The position numbers and the translations under genes are program-made. Below are positions 17,671-26,873 of a stretch of DNA of 64,000 nt, piece after piece. The notes below the pieces were generated by a model. It saw nothing but the letters and a program-made list of their open reading frames with translations. It was not told where the DNA came from and did not search any database. Every line of letters starts with the position of its first letter. The first letter of the stretch is position 1. This DNA comes from Pseudomonas lurida (GTDB lineage: Bacteria; Pseudomonadota; Gammaproteobacteria; Pseudomonadales; Pseudomonadaceae): assembly GCF_013522705.1 (NCBI RefSeq), contig NZ_JAAMRE010000001.1, positions 1 to 64,000 on the forward strand. The letters are read 5' to 3'.

Positions 17671-18567
17671 TTAGATTCTTTGCGCACTGCCCAGTGGCTG
17701 TTCGGCGGCCAGGTCCAGCCAAGCGCGGGCGGCGGGTGGCAGGTGGGCGTTGGCGCGCCAGGCCAGGGCGATGTGCCAGTCGGTGTGCGGTTCGTCCAGT
17801 GCGATCAAGGCGATGCCGGCGTGTTGATGCTTATGCGCCAGCATGCGCGGCAGAAAGGCCACGCCCAGGCCGGCGGCGACCAGGTCGACGATGAAGTCGA
17901 TCTGCCCGCTGCGTGCGGTCACGCGAGGGTTAACGCCTTTGCGTTCACAGGCGGCGAGGATCTTGGCGTTCAGGGCGAAGCCAGCTTCGAACAAAATGAA
18001 GGGCGAGTCGGCCAGGTCGGTGAAGTCAATGCGTTCGCGCCCGGCCAAGGGGTGATTGAGCGGCAGCACCGCGATCAGCGGTTCATTACGCACTGGTTGG
18101 TAGTCGAACACGTCATCGACCGGCAGCAGCAAGGCGGCCAGGTCCACCTCCCCCGCTTCCAGGCATTCGCGCAGTTTTTTGCTGCCGTATTCGGTCAGTT
18201 CGATGTCGATGTCCGGGTAGCGGCTGCGGTAGGTGGCGAACATGGTTGCAAACAGCACGCCGCAGCCCACCGGGGGAAGGCCGATGCGCAACCTGCCACG
18301 CTTGAGGCCGCGCAGGTCGTTGATCTCGCTGACCAGGTCGCTGTGTTCGGCCAGCAATACCTGGGCGCGGCGGTAGGCAATTTCGCCGGCAGCTGTCAGT
18401 TGGTTGCGATGGCCGAGGCGATTGAGCAGCGGCATGCCCAGCTCCTCCTCCAGGGTCCTGACCGCCTTGCTTACGGTGGATTGGGTCAGGGACACCACCT
18501 CGGCGGCCTGGGAGAAGCCGCCCTGGCGCACCACTTCGACAAAGGCGCGCAGCGTTCTGAGGTTCAT
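17671..18567 (-). CDS. LysR-family transcriptional regulator
   Basis: 298 aa. The N-terminal winged HTH is MNLRTLRAFVEVVRQGGFSQAAEVVSLTQSTVSKAVRTLEEELG. The C-terminal periplasmic-binding-like effector domain runs about residues 90-290 (GRLRIGLPPVGCGVLFA; LPLNHPLAGRERID). AGGGAA precedes ATG 18567. Divergent from an lldD-type dehydrogenase with a 101 bp shared region, so it most likely regulates it in response to a hydroxy acid. Confidence 0.9.
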   Translation of the reverse strand: MNLRTLRAFVEVVRQGGFSQAAEVVSLTQSTVSKAVRTLEEELGMPLLNRLGHRNQLTAAGEIAYRRAQVLLAEHSDLVSEINDLRGLKRGRLRIGLPPVGCGVLFATMFATYRSRYPDIDIELTEYGSKKLRECLEAGEVDLAALLLPVDDVFDYQPVRNEPLIAVLPLNHPLAGRERIDFTDLADSPFILFEAGFALNAKILAACERKGVNPRVTARSGQIDFIVDLVAAGLGVAFLPRMLAHKHQHAGIALIALDEPHTDWHIALAWRANAHLPPAARAWLDLAAEQPLGSAQRI

Positions 18568-18597
18568 CGGTATTCCCTTGGCGACTGGCAGCCAGTA

Positions 18598-18614
18598 ATA
18601 AAAGTTGTTTTTAT
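18598..18614. promoter_or_regulatory. Palindrome between LysR gene and lldD, possible LysR operator
   Basis: ATAAAA-GTTGT-TTTTAT is a perfect 6-bp inverted repeat with 5 bp spacer, in the middle of the divergent control region, the usual place for a LysR recognition site. Confidence 0.45.
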
Positions 18615-18668
18615 CATGCCAGAAGTTGGCTTATGGTGGAGCCACCTTGCCCTGTGGATTGACTGTTG

Positions 18669-19811
18669 ATGATCATTTCGTCCGCCTCCGACTACCGCGC
18701 CGCCGCGCAGCGCAAATTGCCGCGTTTTCTGTTCGACTATATAGACGGCGGTGCCTATGCCGAACACACGCTGCGAGCCAACAGCGCGGACCTGGCCGAC
18801 ATCAGCCTGCGCCAGCGCATCCTGCGCAATGTGGACAACCTCAGCCTCAGCACCACCGTGCTCGGCCAGACCCTGGCGATGCCGGTGATCCTGAGCCCGG
18901 TGGGCCTGACCGGCATGTACGCCCGTCGAGGCGAGGTGCAGGCGGCCAAGGCGGCGGCCAACAAGGGCATCCCGTTCTGCCTGTCGACGGTGTCGGTGTG
19001 TTCAATTGAAGAAGTCGCCTCGCAAAGTCCGCAGGCGATCTGGTTTCAGCTGTATGTGCTCAAGGATCGCGGTTTTATGCGCAATGCGCTGGAACGCGCA
19101 CAGGCAGCCGGGGTCACCACGCTGGTATTTACTGTGGATATGCCCACGCCGGGCGCGCGTTATCGCGATGCCCACTCGGGCATGTCCGGGCCGTTCGCGG
19201 CATCGCGGCGCATGCTGCAGGCCGTCACCAAGCCACAATGGGCCTTCGATGTGGGGCTGATGGGCCGCCCCCATGACCTGGGCAATATCTCCAAGTACCT
19301 GGGCAAACCCACCCACCTGGAAGACTACATCGGCTGGCTGGCCAGCAATTTCGACCCATCGATCAGCTGGAGCGACCTGGAATGGATCCGCGAGTTCTGG
19401 AAAGGCCCGATGATCATCAAGGGCATCCTCGACCCCCAGGATGCCCGGGACGCGGTGAGCTTCGGTGCCGATGGCATCGTGGTATCCAACCACGGCGGCC
19501 GCCAACTCGACGGCGTGCTGTCCACCGCCAAAGCGTTGCCGACCATTGCCGATGCCGTGGGCGATAACCTGACGGTACTGGTGGACTCCGGCATCCGCTC
19601 CGGCCTCGACGTGGTACGCATGCTCGCCCTCGGCGCCAAGGCGTGCCTGCTGGGCCGCGCGCCCTCCTATGCGTTGGCCGCCGACGGGCAGCATGGAGTA
19701 GAGAACCTGCTGGATATCTTCGCTAAGGAAATGCGCGTAGCCATGACCTTGACTGGCGTGACGTCCGTCGCGCAGATCAATCACGATACGCTCGTGCAGG
19801 CAGCCAAATAA
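18669..19811 (+). CDS. lldD: FMN-dependent L-lactate dehydrogenase
   Basis: 380 aa from ATG 18669 (TTG three bases upstream is less likely). Very close to E. coli LldD over its whole length. Matching segments are [73 protein letters not shown] and the catalytic-base His in [13 protein letters not shown] Lys in IIKGIL and an Arg in DSGIRSG contact FMN. The membrane-associated enzyme oxidises L-lactate to pyruvate and feeds the quinone pool. The loop [13 protein letters not shown] differs slightly from the usual GRAFLYALATAGQ. No lactate permease or lldR is adjacent; control is probably by the divergent LysR, so another 2-hydroxy acid substrate is possible. Confidence 0.9.
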   Translation: MIISSASDYRAAAQRKLPRFLFDYIDGGAYAEHTLRANSADLADISLRQRILRNVDNLSLSTTVLGQTLAMPVILSPVGLTGMYARRGEVQAAKAAANKGIPFCLSTVSVCSIEEVASQSPQAIWFQLYVLKDRGFMRNALERAQAAGVTTLVFTVDMPTPGARYRDAHSGMSGPFAASRRMLQAVTKPQWAFDVGLMGRPHDLGNISKYLGKPTHLEDYIGWLASNFDPSISWSDLEWIREFWKGPMIIKGILDPQDARDAVSFGADGIVVSNHGGRQLDGVLSTAKALPTIADAVGDNLTVLVDSGIRSGLDVVRMLALGAKACLLGRAPSYALAADGQHGVENLLDIFAKEMRVAMTLTGVTSVAQINHDTLVQAAK

Positions 19812-19892
19812 CTGACGTGGCCCGCTGCGCGCCAGCTCGGGCGGTAGGGAAGCGTCATTGATTTAAAAGGATATTTATTTATTTAAACAAAG

Positions 19893-19908
19893 TGGCATGA
19901 ATCTCGCT
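19893..19908 (+). promoter_or_regulatory. Candidate sigma-54 promoter in the lldD-GGDEF intergenic region
   Basis: TGGCATGAATCTCGCT fits TGGCAYRNNNNTTGCW with one mismatch, keeping the invariant GG and GC at -24/-12 spacing. It is preceded by an AT-rich stretch (19857-19890) suited to IHF binding. It points at the diguanylate cyclase gene about 180 bp downstream. The leader contains a small GGGTTAAAACCC palindrome. Confidence 0.4.
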
Positions 19909-20084
19909 CTAACCTCTTCCAAGCAGGTCGAGCGATGACACGACGTGCGGCGGTGCCCAGGGGTTAAAACCCTCTGCAAAGCGGTTTAGACTGTTCCCCT
20001 GTTTTACGTAACTGACGGAACAGCAAGACCCCTCGCACTCGCCACACTCATCGGGCCTGTAAGACACTTAGAGGCCCTACGCTT

Positions 20085-21011
20085 ATGAAAGCTCCTACCC
20101 AGACCAACGCAATTGATTTCGACCGCGCCAAATTGCAACGTCTGGGTTTCGGCCAGCCGTCTCTGCCTCCTCGACGCCCTACGACCATTACTCAACTGCG
20201 CCAGCAACTGACCCTGCAACTGCAGACCAGCCTGGAACCCGAGCGCATCCTCGGCGTGTTCTTTCGTGAGGTGCAACGCCTGGTTCCGCTGGACGCCCTG
20301 CATTACCGTCACGAAACCAGCGACCTGCGCCTGGAATTCGGCCAGCGCGGCCACCACTCCGTGAGCTACAGCCTGAGCCACGAAGGTGAACACCTCGGCG
20401 AATTGATCTTTCGGCGCAACCAGCGCCTGACAGAGGAAGAGCTGGGCCAGCTCGAATCGCTGCTGGCCACCCTGCTCTACCCGATGCGCAACGCCCTGCT
20501 CTACCGTGCGGCGACCCGCAGTGCCCTGCGTGATCCGCTGACCGAGACCGGCAACCGCATCGCCATGGACCAGACGCTGCAACGAGAAATCGACATGGCC
20601 CGTCGGCATATGAGCCCGCTGTCCTTGCTGATGCTGGATATCGATCATTTCAAGACGATCAACGACACCCACGGCCACGCCGCCGGCGATGACGTGCTGC
20701 GCAGCGTCGCGGCGACCATCAAAGCGCAATTGCGCAATGTGGACATGGTATTTCGCTTCGGCGGGGAAGAGTTTCTGATCCTGCTGTCCAACACCAGCCG
20801 GGAAGCGGCGGCAATGGTCGGTGAACGCCTGCGCAAGGCAGTGCAGGCCCAGGACTATTGGGCGGACGGCAAACGGATCGAATTGACGGTAAGCCTGGGT
20901 TGTTCGACTCTGCTGGCCGCCGAGTCGGTCGAAAGCGTGCTGCGCCGGGCCGACAACGCCCTGTATGTGGCCAAGCGCGAAGGCCGCAACCGCCTGGCAA
21001 TGGCGGGGTAG
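20085..21011 (+). CDS. Diguanylate cyclase with GAF-like N-terminal domain
   Basis: 308 aa. Residues about 35-140 form a GAF-like sensory domain (LQTSLEPERILGVFFREVQRLVPLDALHY). The GGDEF domain follows (about 145-308): DPLTETGNRIAMD, metal Asp in MLDIDHFKTINDTHGHAAGD, and active site RFGGEEFLIL. The GGEEF variant is catalytically competent. An inhibitory I-site RxxD (RNVD) sits 5 residues before GGEEF, so product feedback is expected. It makes cyclic di-GMP from two GTP in the cytoplasm. The stop codon lies inside a hairpin shared with the convergent TenA-like gene. Confidence 0.92.
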   Translation: MKAPTQTNAIDFDRAKLQRLGFGQPSLPPRRPTTITQLRQQLTLQLQTSLEPERILGVFFREVQRLVPLDALHYRHETSDLRLEFGQRGHHSVSYSLSHEGEHLGELIFRRNQRLTEEELGQLESLLATLLYPMRNALLYRAATRSALRDPLTETGNRIAMDQTLQREIDMARRHMSPLSLLMLDIDHFKTINDTHGHAAGDDVLRSVAATIKAQLRNVDMVFRFGGEEFLILLSNTSREAAAMVGERLRKAVQAQDYWADGKRIELTVSLGCSTLLAAESVESVLRRADNALYVAKREGRNRLAMAG

Positions 21012-21023
21012 GCACCCCGCCAT
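21000..21023. terminator. Hairpin between convergent cyclase and TenA-like genes
   Basis: A perfect 9-bp stem ATGGCGGGG / CCCCGCCAT with a 6-nt loop containing the cyclase stop codon. It has no T-run, so termination strength is uncertain. Confidence 0.45.
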
Positions 21024-21032
21024 CGCATCCTG

Positions 21033-21845
21033 TCAGGCCTCGCTGGCGACGCGTGCCGGGCGCTCGCGCACGGTGGCGCTCGCGATGCCGGCAGGCTTGT
21101 CTTTTTCCAGACGCATGCAGCTTTCCAGGAACAGGTACATATAGTCGTAGCTTTTGCACACGGCCTGGCGCAGCTCCACCTGCAGGGCCTTGCTGGGGTT
21201 CATCCCGGCCAGGGTGCAGATGATTTCCAGGGCTTCCCATGGGTGCGCATCGTCGTACTGGGCGTGCATCTTCAACCACTTCATCGCCCGCTTGCGCTCC
21301 TCCTCGGGGAAGGCCGCCGCGTACACGCCGGTGGAGCACACCACGGCCGACCACTCCCCGGTCGCGCCCTCGATCGCGTAGTTGGTGGCGGCAATGGCCA
21401 CGATCAGCGAGTCGGCCGAACTGGTGTGCCAGCACCAATGACTCAACGCGTGCAACTCAGGCGGTACGTTCTGGGCCTGCAGCTCTTCCAGGCTGACGCC
21501 ATGGGCCGCGGCCCAATTCACCCAATAATCGGCGTGGTTGAGTTCCACGCGAATATTGCGCATCAGCCACCGGCGCGCCATATCCTCCCCAGGATGGCGG
21601 GCAAACTTGGTCTTGGTGAGGTTCTGTGCCATGTATAAGGCAAACTGTTCCACCACAGGCCAGCCACCGATGAGGTAGTGGCGCAGGGTACGTGCGCTCA
21701 GCGTGTTATCGCGCATGCGCTGGTACAGTTCGTGTTCGACCACCCGGCGCTTGCTCTCGCTACAGTCCTGGATCAGTTGCTGTGCCCAGGCGGGGTAACT
21801 TGAGGCTTCCATCAGCGGGCCGGTTCTGTTGAATGTGTCGATCAC
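21033..21845 (-). CDS. TenA/PqqC-like (heme-oxygenase fold) protein
   Basis: 270 aa from GTG 21845, chosen because AAGGAG (about 21852-21857) lies 6-7 nt before it and no ATG upstream has a ribosome site. The all-helical TenA/PqqC fold is indicated by HELYQRMRDNTLSARTLRHYLIGGWPVVEQFALYMAQNL, the ELNHADYW metal/substrate-type motif, and NYAIEGATGEWSA. Possible roles are an iron-dependent oxidase or thiamin salvage. Residues typical of thiaminase II are not obvious, so a redox or regulatory function is more likely. It is 44 bp downstream of the rbdA-like gene on the same strand and may be co-transcribed, linking it to c-di-GMP signalling. Confidence 0.8.
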   Translation of the reverse strand: MIDTFNRTGPLMEASSYPAWAQQLIQDCSESKRRVVEHELYQRMRDNTLSARTLRHYLIGGWPVVEQFALYMAQNLTKTKFARHPGEDMARRWLMRNIRVELNHADYWVNWAAAHGVSLEELQAQNVPPELHALSHWCWHTSSADSLIVAIAATNYAIEGATGEWSAVVCSTGVYAAAFPEEERKRAMKWLKMHAQYDDAHPWEALEIICTLAGMNPSKALQVELRQAVCKSYDYMYLFLESCMRLEKDKPAGIASATVRERPARVASEA

Positions 21846-21889
21846 TATAAGGCTCCTTTTTAAGTGTGATTTACAGACCGGCGGTTGTT

Positions 21890-24352
21890 TCAGCGGAATG
21901 TGCCGGGCGCCTTGAGCAACAAAGGCTGCGGCCGCTCGGGTCGACACTGCAGGCTGTCAAAGGTAAACAATTGCGGCTGTTCGATCAGGTAGCCCTGAGC
22001 GTAATCCACACCTATGTCGAGCAGTGCCTGTTCGATCTGCGGTGTTTCAACAAACTCGGCAATTGTGCGCTTACCCATGACGTGGCCGATGTGGTTGATC
22101 ACTTCGACCATGGCGCGGTTAATCGGGTCGTCCAGCATATCCTTTACGAAACTTCCATCGATCTTCAGGAAGTCTACAGGTAAATGTTTCAGATACGCGA
22201 ACGAGGACATTCCGGCGCAAAAATCGTCCAGCGAAAAGTGGCAACCTAACGCTTTGAGTTCATTAATAAAACGAATGGCGCTGCCCAAATTGGCGATAGC
22301 GCTGGTCTCGGTTATTTCAAAACAAATCATTTCCGGCGCAATGCGATAAGTCTCGAATTTCTCATGTAAAAATCCTAAAAAGTCGTCATCTCCGATGGTG
22401 ATGCCTGACAGATTAATCGCACACATGGCCATAGAACGGCCCGGACGCTCCTGCTGGCAACGGGCTATGATCTTGAACACGTTCTCGACCACCCAACGAT
22501 CCAGGGATGTCATCAGGCCATAACGCTCGGCCGCCGGGATAAAACTGTCGGGCAGGATGATGCGGCCGGCTTCGTCGTGCAGGCGCAACAGGATTTCGAT
22601 GTGCCCGCTGCCACCCTCGGTGGGGCCGAGGGCCGCGATTTCCTGGGCATACAGGCAGAAGCGGTTTTCTTCCAGCGCCATGTGCAGGCGCTGCACCCAG
22701 GCCATCTCGCCAAAACGCACGGACAGCTCGGAATCGTCGGGGTGATACACCTGCACGCGGTTGCGGCCCTTTTCCTTGGCCATGTAGCACGCCATGTCCG
22801 CGGCGCGCAGCGACGCTTCCAGGCTGGTCGGGGTATGGGCGATATGCACCAGGCCGATGCTCACGGTGGTCACGAACGGCCGGCCCTTCCACACAAAATG
22901 CAGGCTCTGCACGGTATGGCGCAGGCTCTCGGCGATTTTTTCCGCCGCGTGCGCCGGGCAGTTTTCCAACAAAATGCCGAACTCATCGCCGCCCAGGCGA
23001 GCCAGGGTATCGCCTTCACGCAGGTCCGACTGCAACAACGCGCAGATATGCCGCAACAGTTCATCGCCCGCCGCATGGCCACAGGTATCGTTGACCAGCT
23101 TGAACTGGTCCAGGTCCAGAAACATCAACGCGTGCCGCGCGCCTGGCTGACTGGCCGCAGGATGCAGCACCTGCTCCAGGCGGAATTCGAATTCGCGGCG
23201 GTTGGCCAGGCCGGTCAGGGCGTCGTGGGTTGCCTGCCATGACAGGTTGGCAATGTATTGACGCTCCTGGGTCATGTCATGCAACACCAGCACCGCGCCG
23301 CTGACCTGGCCGCCGCTGCGGATGGGCGCGCCCACCAAGGTGACCGACACCGTGCTGCCATCCAGGCGCTGGATGGTCTTGGCATGCTCGCTGCCGCCCC
23401 TGAGCTGGCCCTTGACGATGTGCTCGATCAGGGTAAAGGCATCGGGCTGGGCATTGTCATCCAGCAGGTTGAACAGCGCCGCCAGGGGCAGGCCCTGGGC
23501 CTGGCTCGACTTCCAATGGGTGAGCGCCTCGGCCGCCGGGTTCATGTAAGTAATGGCGCCATCGACATTGGTCGTAATCACACCGTCGCCAATCGACTCC
23601 AGAGTGATCTGCGCCCGCTCCTTCTCTACCTGCAAAGCATTGGCAAAGGCATGACGCTGGGCCAGCAACTTATGGGTGCGCAAAAGCGCCAGCACGATCA
23701 ACCCCAGGGCGGTGGCCAGGTTGGTGATCAGTAACAGCCGCAGGATCACCCGCGAACCTTCGCCCAAGGCGTCGCTGAAGGCTTTGGCGGCCGGCGTCAC
23801 ACCGTCGTTGATCGCGATGATATGCGCCTTCCATTGACGCACATCGTTGGCGTTGACCCGGTCGGCACTGATCGCGGCGTGCATCTCGCGGGCCAGGTTG
23901 TCCAGCTGGACCAGGTAGCCATCGCCCACCGTCCATAGCTCGATGGCCTTTTCCAGGTAGCTGAAATGGCGAAAGTTCAGGTACAGCCAGATCAGGCTGG
24001 AGACGTCGTCCGGGTGATTGCCGCCCTTGAGGATGCCCAGGCGCGCGGCGTTCAGGTCGGGCGTGGGACGATCCAGGGCGATGCGCAGCTCGTGGCCGCC
24101 CTGGGGCACCGCAATGGCCTGCTGGTATTTGAGGTAGGTGCTTTCGTCGCGGTTATCGGCGTACAGCGTCAGATAATAGATGGCATCCTTCTGGCCTTTG
24201 GACCACAGGCTTTCGCCGCCCACATAACCGCGCACCGCCGAAAGCATGTACAGGCTGACGCAGCCCAGCAGTGCCTGGAACAGCACAACCGCGATAAAGG
24301 GCCACACAATGCCCAACAGCCGAGGCGTTCCGAGAGTCCGCTTTCGCTTCAT
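21890..24352 (-). CDS. rbdA: RbdA-like GGDEF-EAL protein with PAS domain (c-di-GMP turnover)
   Basis: 820 aa. Two membrane helices (about residues 15-38 and 207-228) enclose a periplasmic sensor domain. A PAS domain follows (ESIGDGVITTNVDGAITYMN). The GGDEF domain (about 385-545) has LARLGGDEFGIL and an intact I-site REGD. The EAL domain (about 555-805) has EILLRL in place of EALLR, NLSG, CFEITET, DDFCAGMSSFAYL, LKIDGSFV and IAEFVET, so all metal-binding and catalytic positions look intact. Length and domain order match P. aeruginosa RbdA (PA0861), which disperses biofilm. The neighbouring ABC transporter, DsbA-like and trhO genes also follow the PAO1 order as I recall it. AGGGA precedes ATG 24352. 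Confidence 0.88.
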   Translation of the reverse strand: MKRKRTLGTPRLLGIVWPFIAVVLFQALLGCVSLYMLSAVRGYVGGESLWSKGQKDAIYYLTLYADNRDESTYLKYQQAIAVPQGGHELRIALDRPTPDLNAARLGILKGGNHPDDVSSLIWLYLNFRHFSYLEKAIELWTVGDGYLVQLDNLAREMHAAISADRVNANDVRQWKAHIIAINDGVTPAAKAFSDALGEGSRVILRLLLITNLATALGLIVLALLRTHKLLAQRHAFANALQVEKERAQITLESIGDGVITTNVDGAITYMNPAAEALTHWKSSQAQGLPLAALFNLLDDNAQPDAFTLIEHIVKGQLRGGSEHAKTIQRLDGSTVSVTLVGAPIRSGGQVSGAVLVLHDMTQERQYIANLSWQATHDALTGLANRREFEFRLEQVLHPAASQPGARHALMFLDLDQFKLVNDTCGHAAGDELLRHICALLQSDLREGDTLARLGGDEFGILLENCPAHAAEKIAESLRHTVQSLHFVWKGRPFVTTVSIGLVHIAHTPTSLEASLRAADMACYMAKEKGRNRVQVYHPDDSELSVRFGEMAWVQRLHMALEENRFCLYAQEIAALGPTEGGSGHIEILLRLHDEAGRIILPDSFIPAAERYGLMTSLDRWVVENVFKIIARCQQERPGRSMAMCAINLSGITIGDDDFLGFLHEKFETYRIAPEMICFEITETSAIANLGSAIRFINELKALGCHFSLDDFCAGMSSFAYLKHLPVDFLKIDGSFVKDMLDDPINRAMVEVINHIGHVMGKRTIAEFVETPQIEQALLDIGVDYAQGYLIEQPQLFTFDSLQCRPERPQPLLLKAPGTFR

Positions 24353-24424
24353 GAAGTCCCTTGCATATGCACCACTGACTACGCACGCTAAAAACCACTT
24401 TCATGTCGCACAGCCTAAGCTGAA

Positions 24425-26242
24425 TCAACGCACTTGTTGCAAGTGTCCATAAAGCTTGGCGTATAGGCCGCCATCGGCGATCAGCTGCTGGTGGTCGCCA
24501 TCTTCGGCAATATGCCCGCCATCAAACACTAATACGCGGTCCGCCTGTTTTACCGCCGACAGACGGTGAGCGATGATCAGTGTAGTACGACCGCTGAGAA
24601 ACCGCGCCAGCGCCTGGTGCAGGTTGTACTCGGTGGCGGCGTCCAGGGCCGAGGTGGCCTCATCGAGGATCACCACTTTCGGCTCGGCCAGCACCATCCG
24701 CGCAATCGCCAGGCGCTGGCGCTGGCCGCCGGAAAACCGTACACCGGAACGCCCCACCACGCTGTCCAGGCCCAGAGGCAAAGCCTTGACGGTGGCGTCC
24801 AATTGGGCGATTTCCAGCGCCTGCCAGCAGGCCTGGTCGCTGCGATCACGGCCCATGGTCAGGTTGGCGCGTACCGTGTCGTTGAACAGCGCCGGGTGCT
24901 GCAACACCACCGCGACATGCTCGCGAATCATCTCCAGGCCAATCGCCTGCTGGGTGGCGCCACCAAAACGGATGCTGCCGGCCTGGGGCGTATAAAGCCC
25001 CAGGAGCAATTGCACCAGGGTACTTTTGCCGCCACCGCTGGCGCCGACAATCGCGACTTTCTCACCGGGAGCGATGCTCAGGTTCAACTGGTCGAGCACC
25101 AGGTCTTCGCCGTAGCCGAAATCCAGCCCGCGCACGTCGATGCCGACGGTATCGTGCCCGCTGAACGGATCTTCACCGCCGGGGTATTGCGGCTCATCGG
25201 CGCGCGCCAGCAGTTCGTTGATCCGCGTCAGCGCACCGCCCGCCGCGTAATAGGCGTATTGCAGGTTCAGCAACTGTTCCACCGGGCCGATCATGAACCA
25301 CAGGTAGCTGAACACCGCGAGCATCTGGCCGATGGAAAGGTCGGAAAACAGCACGGTGAGCATCGCCGCCGCGCGGAAGATGTCGATACCGAACTGGAAC
25401 AGCAGCCCGCTGGCACGGCTGGACGCGTCGGTTTTCCACTGCGAATGGATCGCGTAGTCACGCACTTCCTGGGCGCGCTGGCCGAGCCGGCCGAGGAAGA
25501 AGCCCTGGCGGTTGCCGGCGCGCACTTCCTGGATGGCGTCCAGGGTTTCGGTCAGCGCCTGGGTAAAGCGCGAGGTGCTGTCGTTTTCCAGCTTCTTGAG
25601 GTGTTTGACGCGCTTGCCCAATTGCACCGTGGCGTAGATCACCAGCGGGTTGAACAACAGGATCAGCAGCGCCAGTTGCCAATGCATCCACACCAGGATC
25701 GCCGAGGTGCCGAACAGCGTCAGCATCGCCACCAGAAAGCGGCTGAGGGTTTCACCGATGAATTTGTCCAGCGTATCCAGGTCGGTGACCAGGTGCGTGG
25801 TCACCGTGCCGCTGCCCAGGCTTTCGTATTCGCCCAGGGAGATGCGCTTGAGCCGCTCGATCAGACGCACGCGGATGCGGTACACGATGTCCTTGGCCAA
25901 CCGGGCGAACAGCCGCGCCTGCACCACGTTGAACAGCAGCGCGCCGCAGCGCAGCAACAGGGTCACCAGCAGCATCAGGCCGATATAGCCGGCGGCTTTC
26001 TGCCAACCCAGAGGCAGCGCGTGGTTCATCACCTTGAGCGCGGCGTCGCCACGGCCCAGCAGCACTTCGTCCACCAGCAACGGCAACAGCAAAGGAATGG
26101 GCACGCTGCACAGGGTCGCCAGCACGGCGACGCCATTGGCGATCCATAGGGATTTCCTGTGACGCAGGGCCAGGCGGCGAATTTCCGCCCAGGTCAGTCG
26201 ATCGGTGCGCTTGCCGGGTTCTTTATCGGGTTGATCATGCAC
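24425..26242 (-). CDS. ABC transporter, fused permease/ATPase
   Basis: 605 aa from GTG 26242, chosen because it overlaps the DsbA-like stop by 8 bp (translational coupling) and the family N-terminus starts near here. The ATG at 26305 would lie deep within the upstream gene. Six helices lie in about residues 35-320. The ATPase has Walker A VGASGGGKSTL, LQHPALFND Q-loop, FSGGQRQRLAIARM signature, Walker B VVILDEATSALD and AHRLSAVKQAD switch. It resembles lipid/drug or cysteine exporter half-transporters and works as a dimer. It is the last gene of the trhO-DsbA-ABC unit. Confidence 0.9.
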   Translation of the reverse strand: MHDQPDKEPGKRTDRLTWAEIRRLALRHRKSLWIANGVAVLATLCSVPIPLLLPLLVDEVLLGRGDAALKVMNHALPLGWQKAAGYIGLMLLVTLLLRCGALLFNVVQARLFARLAKDIVYRIRVRLIERLKRISLGEYESLGSGTVTTHLVTDLDTLDKFIGETLSRFLVAMLTLFGTSAILVWMHWQLALLILLFNPLVIYATVQLGKRVKHLKKLENDSTSRFTQALTETLDAIQEVRAGNRQGFFLGRLGQRAQEVRDYAIHSQWKTDASSRASGLLFQFGIDIFRAAAMLTVLFSDLSIGQMLAVFSYLWFMIGPVEQLLNLQYAYYAAGGALTRINELLARADEPQYPGGEDPFSGHDTVGIDVRGLDFGYGEDLVLDQLNLSIAPGEKVAIVGASGGGKSTLVQLLLGLYTPQAGSIRFGGATQQAIGLEMIREHVAVVLQHPALFNDTVRANLTMGRDRSDQACWQALEIAQLDATVKALPLGLDSVVGRSGVRFSGGQRQRLAIARMVLAEPKVVILDEATSALDAATEYNLHQALARFLSGRTTLIIAHRLSAVKQADRVLVFDGGHIAEDGDHQQLIADGGLYAKLYGHLQQVR

Positions 26243-26870
26243 AGGCTGCTCGCTCCAGCCATCGACCCAGTAACGGCGACAACTCGGACAGCGGCTGGTA
26301 GCCATTGGTCAACAGCGCCAGCTGGCCGTCGCGCTCGGCCAGCAGCGTCGGGAACCCGGCGATGCCCAGATCCTGCACCCAGGTGAAATCGGCGGCCGTG
26401 GCGGCATGCTGCTCGGCACGGTCGAACTCGCCGGCAAACTCGATTCGCGGGATGCCGGCTTGTTCGGCCAGTTCCACCAGCACCTTGGCCAGGGTCACGT
26501 CGCGCCCCTGGACATAAAAGGCCCGCTGGATCAGCCCCAGCAATGTCCACGCGCAATCCGGCGCCAGGCTGCGGGCGGTAACGATGGCACGGCACGCAGG
26601 CTCGGTGTCATACACAAAACCGTCGGGCAACGCCCCTTCGCGCTTGAACGGCTGCCCGGTGGCCTCGGTGACCGCCTGCCAATGTTCAAGGATATAGCGC
26701 CGCGTGGTCGGCTCCAGCGCCGCGCCACTGCCGGTCCGCAGGCCGCCCACCACCAGGTGCACGTCGACGCCGGCCGCCTGGGCCTGCTCTACCAGTGCCT
26801 GCGCCACCGGGGCAAAGCCCCAGCACCAGGAACACATCGGGTCCATTACATAGAGCAGGCGCGCGGACAT
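26235..26870 (-). CDS. DsbA-family (FrnE-like) thioredoxin-fold protein
   Basis: 211 aa. The redox motif C13-S-W-C16 sits in VMDPMCSWCWGFAP at the N-terminus. A helical insertion and the cis-Pro segment GIAGFPTLLAE complete the thioredoxin fold. No signal peptide is seen, so it is cytoplasmic, like the FrnE/2-hydroxychromene isomerase-related branch, acting as a disulfide reductase/isomerase under oxidative stress. The ATG follows the trhO stop by 3 bp with GGAGG upstream, and its own 3' end overlaps the ABC gene by 8 bp. Confidence 0.88.
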   Translation of the reverse strand: MSARLLYVMDPMCSWCWGFAPVAQALVEQAQAAGVDVHLVVGGLRTGSGAALEPTTRRYILEHWQAVTEATGQPFKREGALPDGFVYDTEPACRAIVTARSLAPDCAWTLLGLIQRAFYVQGRDVTLAKVLVELAEQAGIPRIEFAGEFDRAEQHAATAADFTWVQDLGIAGFPTLLAERDGQLALLTNGYQPLSELSPLLGRWLERAACA

Positions 26871-26873
26871 GGC

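Noticed and set aside
19893..20084. CrcZ/CrcY-like small RNA
   Set aside because: A sigma-54-like box is present but the repeated CA-rich AANAANAA motifs that define Crc/Hfq-binding RNAs are absent.
24566..26149. 527-codon plus-strand frame over the ABC transporter
   Set aside because: Gln/His/Arg-rich antisense shadow; the minus strand has all ABC motifs.
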